The notes under the pieces are model-generated. The model worked only from the letters and a program-made list of their open reading frames with translations, did not search any database and was not told where the DNA came from. The position numbers and the translations under genes are program-made. Shown in pieces: positions 35,716 to 43,692 of a stretch of 64,000 nucleotides of DNA. This stretch comes from CAZEAC01 sp964510065 (GTDB lineage: Bacteria > Bdellovibrionota_C > UBA2361 > CAIXSY01), in assembly GCA_964510065.1 (NCBI GenBank), contig CAZEAC010000005.1, positions 26,747 through 90,746 of the forward strand, read 5' to 3'. How positions within the stretch are numbered: position 1 is the first letter of the stretch; each line of letters starts with the position of its first letter.

Positions 35716-36635
35716 TCGAGCCAGATCGGGTTTGACCAGGCGCGCCGTCCTAACCGGTCTTTGACAGTAATTCGGACATACGGACTTTTGAATTTCTTAA
35801 TGCTAAGCGTCGCTTCGGTGAGGCCGTAACCATGCGCTGATTGTGCGAAATGTCCAATTCCAGTCGCAAAAATGCGGTGGGCAGAAGAACATTGAACTTT
35901 AATCTTCGATCTCGCGAGAAGCTGAATATTGAAAATTTGCGGACCGCACGAAGAATAGAAGTTCCCACCCTTCAATGCTTCAACGAGGGCAGCTGGTTCG
36001 AGCCATTTGCTTTTCACGTACACCCAGCCCAAGCCGAAGTCGTCACGCCCAGGGACTCCGTGAAAATCATCAGTGGCACAAATACTATAGCGCTTCCCAC
36101 GGCCGAGCATGATATCGGCGATATGCCAGCTATCCGCGCGGTCATTGTAATTGATAGACGTGCCATTAAACACCTCAATCGAATCAACCATGCCGAGCGC
36201 GTTAATGTCACGTTCGGTAAGCGAATACCACTGTGGGTGCGCTACCGCAACAAATGCGCCGGCTCGAAGCGCGCGTCGAGCCAAATCACGGCCGCTTTCC
36301 GTCTTTTTTGTGGGCGCAAAATTTGCAGGAAGGCCCACCGCAAGGATGTGCCAGCGCCCACCCTGTTCGGTCTTTCCTGTATGGAGCTCCGCTCCCAATA
36401 TAGTGGTAAAATTCTTATTGCGAAATTTTACCGTGTCAGTAATCGGAAATCCGTAGTCCGGGAGAAAGTGATCGGTAATCGCTAAGAAATCATAGCCGGC
36501 GTTTATGTAGCGCTCGACAACCTGTCGAGGCGTGAATTTACCATCAGATCGAGTGCAGTGGGTGTGGATATTGCCGCGCCAAAATTGACCAGGAAGAGAA
36601 AAGGGGGCGTTTTTCATAGAAGAAAATTTTATCAT
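35712..36635 (-). CDS. PHP-domain metal-dependent phosphoesterase
   Basis: About 307 aa. The PHP motifs are in order: IHTHCTRSDGKFTP, AITDHF, GAELHT, VAVAHPQWYSLT and CATDDFHGV. These His/Asp residues would bind a trinuclear metal centre. A C-terminal beta extension (about 225-307) ends in VRITVKDRLGRRAWSNPIWLD. No signal peptide, so cytosolic. The ATG at 36635 follows a GAGG; 36617 is an alternative. Substrate unknown; family members hydrolyse phosphoesters including nucleotides. Confidence 0.88.
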   Translation of the reverse strand: MIKFSSMKNAPFSLPGQFWRGNIHTHCTRSDGKFTPRQVVERYINAGYDFLAITDHFLPDYGFPITDTVKFRNKNFTTILGAELHTGKTEQGGRWHILAVGLPANFAPTKKTESGRDLARRALRAGAFVAVAHPQWYSLTERDINALGMVDSIEVFNGTSINYNDRADSWHIADIMLGRGKRYSICATDDFHGVPGRDDFGLGWVYVKSKWLEPAALVEALKGGNFYSSCGPQIFNIQLLARSKIKVQCSSAHRIFATGIGHFAQSAHGYGLTEATLSIKKFKSPYVRITVKDRLGRRAWSNPIWLD

Positions 36636-36740
36636 GCTGACATGACCTCGCAATACGCTAATTCACAACTTTTTTTATCGAAGTTGTTTGTTAGCTTCCC
36701 AAACTCCCGTATTCTTGGAGGCGAGGAGTCCCTCGAAAAG

Positions 36741-37427
36741 ATGGAAATTGATGATAGTAAAAAGTTCGTTCGAGAGGACGACACTTTCAATAAGAATAAA
36801 GGCCCGCGTTGGCCAAACCTTCAGGAGAGAGATTTCTATTTTCGGATCGCGCGAATTGGCGCGGTCGGGTTTGTAGGGATCGGTCTGGCCTTTGTAGCGC
36901 GGCCAATTTTGGTGAAAATCATCGAGAAAAATCACCGTGAGAATGCTCCAACGCTTACACTTAATGATTTGCAATCTAGAATCGAGCAGCAGGGACTCAG
37001 TCTTACCGTAACAAATGCGAGAGGGCAGTCGGAGTCGCCACGCTATTTCGTGACTTCGGGTTTCGCGAGTTATGTGAGCCCGGACAGCAATGGCTCGCCA
37101 AGTAGTTCTTGGCATATTTTTTCGCTGTCGGACGGATCAAGGCCGGGCACCAGTTCTTTGTTTCGAGTGTATTTTAGATACCGAATCGCGCCTGCGCCGA
37201 CGCCGACGGCTGGTTCGGTTCAGAATTCTGAACAGGTGCAGAGCCTAACTTCATCAACGCTATTATCAAGCGAAAGCAAGATGAGTCCCGTGCATATGCT
37301 ATTCACCTTTAGTAGCGACACAAACTCAATGGGCGCGCCTAGAATCGGAGCGACCTCGGTTGTTTTCACTGCTTTCGAGGCCTTCCCGGCGGAGGTAGAA
37401 AATAAGCAAATGCAGGAGCCGCAGTGA
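36741..37427 (+). CDS. Hypothetical single-pass membrane protein
   Basis: About 228 aa from the ATG at 36741. A charged cytosolic N-terminus is followed by one membrane helix (about 37-57, IGAVGFVGIGLAFVARPILV). The remaining 170 residues are probably periplasmic, Ser-rich, and include a SRPGTSSLFRVYFRYR beta-like stretch and a Pro/Thr-rich spacer (APAPTPTAGS). No family recognised. Upstream in-frame ATGs (36642, 36558) would overlap the divergent PHP gene and its promoter, so they are not preferred. It converges with the lipoprotein gene at 37444. Confidence 0.6.
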   Translation: MEIDDSKKFVREDDTFNKNKGPRWPNLQERDFYFRIARIGAVGFVGIGLAFVARPILVKIIEKNHRENAPTLTLNDLQSRIEQQGLSLTVTNARGQSESPRYFVTSGFASYVSPDSNGSPSSSWHIFSLSDGSRPGTSSLFRVYFRYRIAPAPTPTAGSVQNSEQVQSLTSSTLLSSESKMSPVHMLFTFSSDTNSMGAPRIGATSVVFTAFEAFPAEVENKQMQEPQ

Positions 37428-37443
37428 TCTAGCTACGGATTGT

Positions 37444-37995
37444 TCAATCGATCTTTACGTTGGTACTGTCTTCGGCACTAAAGAGTGGCTTGCGCTCATT
37501 AAACTCGTTGGAAGGCGCAGCCCCGGGGGTGTGAATATCATCGTCAACTTCAATTTTCCCTGAATCGAGGGCTTTTCGCGCGCGCAAAGTGAGCGCAATC
37601 GTTCCACGATTATTCTCGGGAAGCGATTCTTGGGAAACCAAGTACACGATGTAAGTCATGCCGTTATGCGTGGCTGGGCCCACCGCAGGTCCAATGTTTG
37701 CGCTATCTTCTTCAACGATGAGCAGAGAGCTATCATCCTCGTATTCGAAATTATTGGGAAAGCGAACTTTAATTAATGCGCCGTTTTCATTGACTCCTTC
37801 AAGTTCAACCTCGACTTGAATACGGTCGCCAATCTTCGAGTGAGTTGGGGCAACTACGACGTTAAGAAACGCGCCTTTAAGTGGATCGTAGCGGAAACTC
37901 GTTTTGTCGTCATCGCCATTGTCCGATCCTGGCCCAACGTGAGGGCCCCCGCATGAGCATAAAAGGAGCATTATTGCCAAAATTAATTTTCGCAT
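37444..37995 (-). CDS. Small secreted lipoprotein, paralogue of the one at 3691-4248
   Basis: 183 aa. Lipobox LLLCSC after a short signal. The mature domain follows the same motif order as the lipoprotein at 3691-4248: IGDRIQVEVELEG, LIKVRFPNNFEYEDDSS, NGMTYIVYLV, GTIALTLRARKALDSGKIEV, and a charged end SAEDSTNVKID (compare DSVEVK). The beta-rich pattern suggests an immunoglobulin-like fold. No family is recognised. A short Gly/Asp linker after the lipid anchor (GPGSDNGDDDK) would lift the domain off the membrane. Confidence 0.78.
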   Translation of the reverse strand: MRKLILAIMLLLCSCGGPHVGPGSDNGDDDKTSFRYDPLKGAFLNVVVAPTHSKIGDRIQVEVELEGVNENGALIKVRFPNNFEYEDDSSLLIVEEDSANIGPAVGPATHNGMTYIVYLVSQESLPENNRGTIALTLRARKALDSGKIEVDDDIHTPGAAPSNEFNERKPLFSAEDSTNVKID

Positions 37996-38150
37996 AGCAC
38001 TTTTGATGCAGCGCGAGGCGCGCAGGCCTGCACTAAAGTAGGCTTCGAGGTGCCATGTACCATGTCATCTATCTCTTTGAAATTGTTCAGTTAAAATGTT
38101 TTAATCTGAAACAGGGCTTTCGCCGATATATAGGTGGCAGGGTAGATACA

Positions 38151-39650
38151 ATGAAAGATTCTGTTCCCACCACTTCAACGCGCGCGGACCGAAGGCTTGA
38201 CCGAGCAAGTCAGCATGTCACCGACTTCTGGTTTCCCGTAAATGAAGGCCTTCTCAACGCCATTCAGCAGAAGCTAAGTGGCGGAGAGTACGGCGACGCG
38301 GCAATCCTTGTTCGAGACATAAGAAGTGATTTCTCACTCTTTACCTTCTGTTTGCGCGAGCTGAGTAAGATGCTTCGCGATTCCGAAGAAGCAATCTCCT
38401 TTCCTAATGAGCTCAATCCGATTGCACTTCTCGAATGGGCTGGAATTGAACGATTACAGCAGATCCTATCGACTTCCCCCGCTGAAGTGTCGGCGCATAC
38501 ACTCAAAGGAATCTCCCCGGAACGACTAACCCGCTACCAAGAAACGATGGTGAGTGCGACAACCTGCGAAGCGCTCTCAAGTAACTATCTGCTTGATTCC
38601 GACTTGGCCTATAGCGCGGCGCTCATGCGCCAATTGGGCCTTACGCTAATCGCATGGAACTATGAATCGGTGTACACCAGCGCGGTTTCCGCGCTCAAGG
38701 CCGGGCAATCGCTTGACGCTGCGATAACGCAGCGGTTAGGGTTCTCCCCTTCGATGCTTGCTCTTCGCGTCGTACAGGACTGGGCTCTTCCGACTTTGAT
38801 AAGCGAGGCGATGGCAGATACCCCTTCCGAAGAGACTGCATTGATCGAAGATGAAGAATTACGCCGTGAAATTGAGGAGCTCACATCGGCGAGCCGCACC
38901 TTGATTTCTATTTGTGAAGTGGGCGAAGCCTTGGCGCGTGCTAATAGCTCGACGGCATATCCGAGCGCAAAAGACGATTGGGAATTCGCGAGAAAAGAGA
39001 TCACCAAGACGCTTGGACCACAAGCGATTCAATATTTGCAGGAAACACTTGTTGAAAACTGCGAGCGCTATTTTGAACATGTGCCACATATATTCCGAGG
39101 TGCGATGGTCTTGGATCCTGAAGCGCGAGTCGGCTCCATTGAGCGGGGCGAGGTTTCGGCCAATAATCCATATCTCGGAAAGTGCCGGCCATTCCTACGA
39201 CAGAAGCTACTCGATCTCTATGCCGAGCGAACTGCCGGATCGACGCGGCGCTCGAATCTAGTATCTCTGGCACGCACTATCGCGCCATCGGCAGGGTTTG
39301 TGCGAGGTTGTGTGTTCACAATCGAACCCTCTACCATGCTGCTCATTCCACAGCTTGCCATAGGGACCTCCAAAATTGAGGAATATACGCCGGTGGCCTA
39401 TTGGGCCAACCGTAAAGCCGAGTCCATTGTTGAACAGGCGTTTCATAGCGGTGGCCCGCATCTTGGAGTGGTTGATAATGAAGGAGATGGCGGACGCATC
39501 AGTATAGCCGCGGCGCTCGGAAGTTCGCAGCGTATCGGTGTTGTACTTTTGGAAATGAACTCTACGATCTACAATTCAGAACGTGATCAACATCTGCTTC
39601 ATTTTAAGGCGCTGTTACAGGCTATTAATGATAGCTTAGCGCTTGGCTAA
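38151..39650 (+). CDS. HDOD-domain protein with C-terminal GAF-like region
   Basis: About 499 aa from the ATG at 38151, which has an AGGTGGCAGGG ribosome site; the frame is open from 38055. Residues about 20-240 fit an HDOD fold: GDAAILVRDIRSDFSLFTFCLRELSKML, NPIALLEWAGIERLQQIL, and SAALMRQLGLTLIAWN followed by an RLGFSPSMLALRVVQDW helix. The C-terminal 200 residues look like a GAF-type sensor (FVRGCVFTIEPSTMLLIPQLA, then IGVVLLEMNS). HDOD proteins act in signalling and in regulating motility or development, with no catalytic residues. Partner unknown. Confidence 0.72.
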   Translation: MKDSVPTTSTRADRRLDRASQHVTDFWFPVNEGLLNAIQQKLSGGEYGDAAILVRDIRSDFSLFTFCLRELSKMLRDSEEAISFPNELNPIALLEWAGIERLQQILSTSPAEVSAHTLKGISPERLTRYQETMVSATTCEALSSNYLLDSDLAYSAALMRQLGLTLIAWNYESVYTSAVSALKAGQSLDAAITQRLGFSPSMLALRVVQDWALPTLISEAMADTPSEETALIEDEELRREIEELTSASRTLISICEVGEALARANSSTAYPSAKDDWEFARKEITKTLGPQAIQYLQETLVENCERYFEHVPHIFRGAMVLDPEARVGSIERGEVSANNPYLGKCRPFLRQKLLDLYAERTAGSTRRSNLVSLARTIAPSAGFVRGCVFTIEPSTMLLIPQLAIGTSKIEEYTPVAYWANRKAESIVEQAFHSGGPHLGVVDNEGDGGRISIAAALGSSQRIGVVLLEMNSTIYNSERDQHLLHFKALLQAINDSLALG

Positions 39651-39668
39651 ATTGCCTTTGATCCAGTG

Positions 39669-40517
39669 ATGCGCATTACAAGACGAAAATTCATATGGGG
39701 AACTATCTTTGGAATTTGTGCCGGCTATTGCGATGCTCGATTTCTCGAGTCTGGATGGCTTGAGGTTACCCATAAAAATGTCGCGCTAAGCAAAGATGGT
39801 CGTGCCGAGCATATTAGTATTCTACATCTGAGTGATTTCCATCTTGGAAGTGAGGTGCCTTTGCGGCTAATCGAGTCAGCTATTGAGCTCGGATTGGCGA
39901 AAAATCCGGATCTAATTCTCCTCACCGGTGATTATGTGACAAAGGAGCTTAGCCAGATGAGCGCCTATCAGGCGGCGTTGAAACGGTTGTCAGGTAAAGC
40001 GCCAACGTTTGCCTGCATGGGGAACCATGACGGAGGAGCGTGGGCGAGCCGCAATTTCAATGGCCCTAAAAACCCTGATGAACTTATGAAGCTCCTGCAA
40101 CAATGTGATATTCAAGTGTTGCATGACACTTCAACTCGAATCGAAATTAGAAAGCGCGCAATTCGTCTCGTCGGCATCAGTGATATATGGGCCGGAACAC
40201 CAAACATCGCCGCGGCATTCACTAATTCGGACTCCTGGAATAATGAGAGCATAGTGCTGCTCTCGCATAATCCCGATAGCAAGGAGCTATTAGTGAATTG
40301 TCCTTGGCAGCTCATGTTGAGTGGGCATACCCATGGTGGCCAGCTTAGAGTGCCAATGTTTGGTGCAACTCCATTTGCGCCGGTGCGCGATCATCGCTAT
40401 GTTTCCGGTCTTAACAGATTCGGCGAAAAATTCATCCACACTACTCGGGGGGTCGGAAATCTTTTCGGCATGCGTTTTAATTGCAGGCCTGAAGTTTCAT
40501 TGCTCTCGCTTATCTAG
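39669..40517 (+). CDS. Tat-exported calcineurin-like metallophosphoesterase (YaeI-like)
   Basis: About 282 aa. N-terminal MRITRRKFIWGTIFGICAG has the twin-arginine pattern (TRRKFIW) with a hydrophobic segment, so export through Tat is likely. Metal-site motifs: LHLSDFHLGS, LLTGDYV, MGNHDGG, LLSHNPDS and LSGHTHGGQ. YaeI in E. coli is a phosphodiesterase of this type. The ATG at 39669 directly follows a GTG codon that could also be read as start. The stop codon TAG lies within the CTAG that opens the repeat at 40514. Confidence 0.88.
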   Translation: MRITRRKFIWGTIFGICAGYCDARFLESGWLEVTHKNVALSKDGRAEHISILHLSDFHLGSEVPLRLIESAIELGLAKNPDLILLTGDYVTKELSQMSAYQAALKRLSGKAPTFACMGNHDGGAWASRNFNGPKNPDELMKLLQQCDIQVLHDTSTRIEIRKRAIRLVGISDIWAGTPNIAAAFTNSDSWNNESIVLLSHNPDSKELLVNCPWQLMLSGHTHGGQLRVPMFGATPFAPVRDHRYVSGLNRFGEKFIHTTRGVGNLFGMRFNCRPEVSLLSLI

Positions 40518-40607
40518 ATTCCTTGGCTCAGCTCCATCTCTGTGTTCCCCGTGCCTCTGTGGTTCATTTTACTTTCAAAAAACCACAGAGTCACGGAGTA
40601 CGCAGAG
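40514..40607. repeat. Degenerate copy of the CTCTGTG/CACAGAG palindromic repeat
   Basis: CTCTGTG...GTGCCTCTGTGGTT (40538-40564) is inverted as AACCACAGAG...CGCAGAG (40581-40607) around a 16-bp loop. This is the same core as the elements at 45157-45302 and 56139-56265, but the outer TACACTGTAAAC ends are missing. Immediately before it, CTAGATTCCTTGGC (40514-40527) is identical over 14 bases to the left end of the module at 55879-55941. Confidence 0.75.
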
Positions 40608-40675
40608 AGTAGAAGAGTCGGAAAATAAATCATAAGAGTATTCCGTTCTCTGCCTACTCGTATTACCGTTCTCGT

Positions 40676-42457
40676 ATGTCTCCGTATGCAAATCCTCTCA
40701 AGATCTTTCTTGGATATCTTCTGCAGTATCGATCGATCTATGCAGTGTTATTGCTGCTCTTTTTTGTCTCTGGGGTGACGATAAATTTCACCCCTTATTT
40801 GGTTGGAAAGTTGACCGAGGCGCTTACGTCGTACTCTGGCGATCGGGAATATGTGTGGTTGGTCACCGCACTTTTTATAAGCTGTAATTTGATACACTGG
40901 GCGAGTTGGCATCTTGCCGAGTTTCTCTACTCTCGTTACCTGCTCAAGAAGCTGTACAACTTCGAACTGTGGATATTTGAGCAAATAATAGGCCGAGAAT
41001 ACGATTATTATGTTGATCGATTTTCCGGAAAGATCGCGAGTTATGTGACGACGCTTGGCCGTGAATTCCGAGAGATAGTGGCGCAATCATTTTACAACTA
41101 TCTTCAGCAGCTTATTTTCATTCCGATACTTGTTATGACTTTGTTCAGCGTGAATAGGCTGACTGCGATTGTTTTTGTCGTAAGCATGCTGCTTATGCTC
41201 GTTGGCGCGACGTTGACTATCAATGGCATGGTCGAGAGCGAAGCGCGTTCAACCGACGAATCGGGAAATGTGAGCGGCTTCTCATTTGACTCTTTTGCGA
41301 ATTTTGTGACCGTAAAAGCGTTTCGCGCCGAACGCTATGAAGCAGGGCTTTTACGTGTGGCGCTCGATAAGTATGCCGAGACAGCGCGGTATGCCTATAG
41401 TCGAACGGTTCGTTTCTGGTTTTCCCTTAGTTGTGTAGTGCGCATTGTCGTCTGGCCAGTTACCACCATTTTAAATGTATATCTTTTTCTCCAGGGTAAA
41501 ATCGGCCTCGCCGAATTCGCGACATTCATTGCGAGCCTGATGCTCTTTGCCACGGTGATTTGGAATACGATTTTCGACTTTTCGGAATTGAGAAAACGAT
41601 TAGCGCGTGTGCGCGAAGCGATGCAGTATCTTTTTGAGGGGATTCCGACCCTTGCCCCGTATGCGCAGAGCTCTGAGGACGTCAGATCGGGACAGGGATT
41701 GCAGGAGTTCCGTGACTGTATCGAATTTAGAGGGCTAACTTTCAGCTATCCGGATGCTCCCGATCGCGTGGTGCTTCGTGATATTCGCCTTACGCTCTGT
41801 AAGGGAGAGAAAATTGGGATTGTCGGTCGTAGCGGGAGCGGAAAGTCGACGCTGGTCAAGCTTATTCTCGGATACTATGCGATTCCGGCAGAAACATTCT
41901 ACGCTGACGGCCATGAAGTTTGCCGCGGCGAGCTACTTCCCTTCCTTACCTATGTCCCCCAAGATACCACTCTGTTCAATCGAACACTCCGTGAAAATAT
42001 TGTTTACAATGTGCCGTCTGAAATGGCTAATGATCAGGCGCTCATTGCAGCGAGTAAGCGCTCATTGGCTTTTGATTTTATAAATCAGCTTCCGAAAAGC
42101 TTCGATACGCTTGTTGGGGAACGTGGTGTGAAGCTCTCGGCAGGGCAGCGTCAGCGTGTCGCAATAGCACGGGCGATCATTCGTGATAAGCCGCTCATCA
42201 TCTTGGATGAAGCGACCAGTGCTCTCGACAGCGAAAGCGAGACGCTCATTCAGCAAGCTCTCGAAAATCTGTGGGAGGGGCGAACGGTGGTGGCAATTGC
42301 GCACCGGCTTTCTACCCTTCGCCGTATGGATCGCATCGTTGTGCTCGAGAATGGCAGAATCGTGGAGCAAGGAACTCACTCGGAATTGATAGCGCTAGAA
42401 GGCGTCTATGCCAAGCTTTGGAAGCATCAATCAGGTGGCATGCTAGGCGAGGGGTAG
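40676..42457 (+). CDS. ABC exporter, fused permease and ATPase (ABC-B type)
   Basis: 593 aa half-transporter: six membrane helices in residues 15-310, then a nucleotide-binding domain. Walker A is GRSGSGKST, the Q-loop region is YVPQDTTLFNRTLRENI, the signature is LSAGQRQRVAIARAI, Walker B is LIILDEATSALDSES and the switch His is in AIAHRLSTL. It would work as a homodimer exporting lipid, peptide or drug; the substrate cannot be read. It stands alone between the repeat and the flagellin leader. Confidence 0.93.
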   Translation: MSPYANPLKIFLGYLLQYRSIYAVLLLLFFVSGVTINFTPYLVGKLTEALTSYSGDREYVWLVTALFISCNLIHWASWHLAEFLYSRYLLKKLYNFELWIFEQIIGREYDYYVDRFSGKIASYVTTLGREFREIVAQSFYNYLQQLIFIPILVMTLFSVNRLTAIVFVVSMLLMLVGATLTINGMVESEARSTDESGNVSGFSFDSFANFVTVKAFRAERYEAGLLRVALDKYAETARYAYSRTVRFWFSLSCVVRIVVWPVTTILNVYLFLQGKIGLAEFATFIASLMLFATVIWNTIFDFSELRKRLARVREAMQYLFEGIPTLAPYAQSSEDVRSGQGLQEFRDCIEFRGLTFSYPDAPDRVVLRDIRLTLCKGEKIGIVGRSGSGKSTLVKLILGYYAIPAETFYADGHEVCRGELLPFLTYVPQDTTLFNRTLRENIVYNVPSEMANDQALIAASKRSLAFDFINQLPKSFDTLVGERGVKLSAGQRQRVAIARAIIRDKPLIILDEATSALDSESETLIQQALENLWEGRTVVAIAHRLSTLRRMDRIVVLENGRIVEQGTHSELIALEGVYAKLWKHQSGGMLGEG

Positions 42458-42531
42458 GGACCCGTACTTGGTATCGTGATTAAAGCTACGAGAAGCCAGG
42501 GTAGTTTTGCGAGCTAAAATTTTACTAAAGA

Positions 42532-42611
42532 AATCCTCGTCTCGGACCGTTGTGACCTATGAGAGACAACAAGCTCTCATGAGGTTGAGGAAGTAAGAAG
42601 TAGCGAGGATT
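42532..42611 (+). ncRNA. Nested hairpin in the flagellin upstream region
   Basis: Outer stem AATCCTCG (42532-42539) with CGAGGATT (42604-42611). Inside it is an inner hairpin ATGAGAG (42559-42565), loop of 8, CTCTCAT (42574-42580), extended by ACCT/AGGT across one unpaired base. It lies about 180 bp before the flagellin ATG, in a 336-bp interval (42458-42793) with no coding frame. If transcribed it would form a compact structure in a long 5' leader; a protein-binding palindrome in DNA is the alternative. A GGAGGAA ribosome site precedes the flagellin ATG. No sigma-28 promoter could be identified. Confidence 0.4.
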
Positions 42612-42793
42612 ATCAAGACAGAAAGACGTATCCACCAGTCTTATAATCCCCGAGAAAAAAAATAGGCACGAACACTGTAGACCGCATTGCGTCGATGAGT
42701 TTCGCTCTGACGCGATATCGGATCTCTGCGCGCTAGATCAATCCAAGGAGTGGATTTGATTTCTCGTGCCAACTTTTCAAGGAGGAACGTTCC

Positions 42794-43654
42794 ATGGCAA
42801 TTACACTTGGCTCTAACATCGCGTCGCTCAAGTCACAGAGGACTTTGGGCCTTTCGACAGATGGCTTAACAAAAGTATACGAAAGACTAAGTTCGGGACA
42901 GCGAATCAATCACGCTGCTGATGATGCTGCCGGTTTGGCAATCGCGGATTCATTGAAGGCCGATCAGCGAGTTGCCCTGGTCGCCGTGCGAAATGCCAAT
43001 GATGGTATCTCTACTATTGCGATTGCCGATTCGGCACTTGGGCAGATCGGCGAGGTTCTCTCTAGACTTTCCGAGCTCGCCGAACAATCAGCAAACGGCA
43101 CGTACTCAACACAGCAACGATCGGCGCTTGCTAACGAATTCGGTGCGCTGGGCTCTGAAATCGAGCGTATCGCGTTTACCACAACTTTTAACGGCGTAAG
43201 GCTGCTCTCCGGCTCAAGTCAGCTAATAATTCAAGTCGGTTTCAACTCGCAATCGACATCGCAGATTACCTTGAACGGAGTGCAGGGAACCCTTGCTGCA
43301 TTAGGTCTCGCGGCGCCAAGTAGTTCGTCTTTGAGCTACTCGATTAATGCGGCCACCTCGCTTGAAGCGCAATCGGCATCTCGTTTAGCGCTCGACGCAA
43401 TTCAGGGTGCGATCTCATCGTTGGCGCAACAACGCGGCGGACTTGGTGCTACTGAATCACGGCTCGTTGTCAGCATCAATAACCTCCTGGTCGCCCGCGA
43501 GAATTACGCCTCGGCTGAAAGCCGAATTAGGGATGTCGATGTCGCGCGTGAAGCTGCCGAACTCACCAGATTGGGAATATTGCAGCAAGCTGGTGCAGCA
43601 GTACTTGCGCAGGCAAATCAACAGCCGGCGCTTGCGCTATCGCTACTCAGCTAG
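42794..43654 (+). CDS. fliC: Flagellin
   Basis: 286 aa. Filament subunit. Both conserved ends are present: N-terminal SNIASLKSQRTLGLSTDGLTK, LSSGQRINHAADDAAGLAIADSL, DGISTIAIADSALGQI; C-terminal ESRIRDVDVAREAAELTR and ILQQAGAAVLAQANQQPALALSLL. The central part (about 165-200) is very short, so there is almost no D2/D3 surface domain. A strong GGAGGAA ribosome site lies before the ATG. No other flagellar genes are in the window, and the gene is followed by a terminator-like stem. Confidence 0.95.
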   Translation: MAITLGSNIASLKSQRTLGLSTDGLTKVYERLSSGQRINHAADDAAGLAIADSLKADQRVALVAVRNANDGISTIAIADSALGQIGEVLSRLSELAEQSANGTYSTQQRSALANEFGALGSEIERIAFTTTFNGVRLLSGSSQLIIQVGFNSQSTSQITLNGVQGTLAALGLAAPSSSSLSYSINAATSLEAQSASRLALDAIQGAISSLAQQRGGLGATESRLVVSINNLLVARENYASAESRIRDVDVAREAAELTRLGILQQAGAAVLAQANQQPALALSLLS

Positions 43655-43665
43655 TTCGAGCTATA

Positions 43666-43692
43666 GTCCAACCGGCGCTTAGGCCGGTGGAC
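43666..43692. terminator. Bidirectional terminator between flagellin and the Cys-rich gene
   Basis: GTCC-A-ACCGGC (43666-43676), loop GCTTA plus G, GCCGGT-GGAC (43683-43692): a GC-rich stem with a single bulged A. It is followed on the + strand by a short T-rich tract. It begins 11 bp after the flagellin stop and overlaps the stop region of the convergent gene ending at 43679, so it could serve both. Confidence 0.6.

Noticed and set aside
42660..42680. Sigma-54 promoter for flagellin (AGGCACGAACACTGT)
   Set aside because: The GG has GT rather than GC at the required distance, and no activator gene is nearby.
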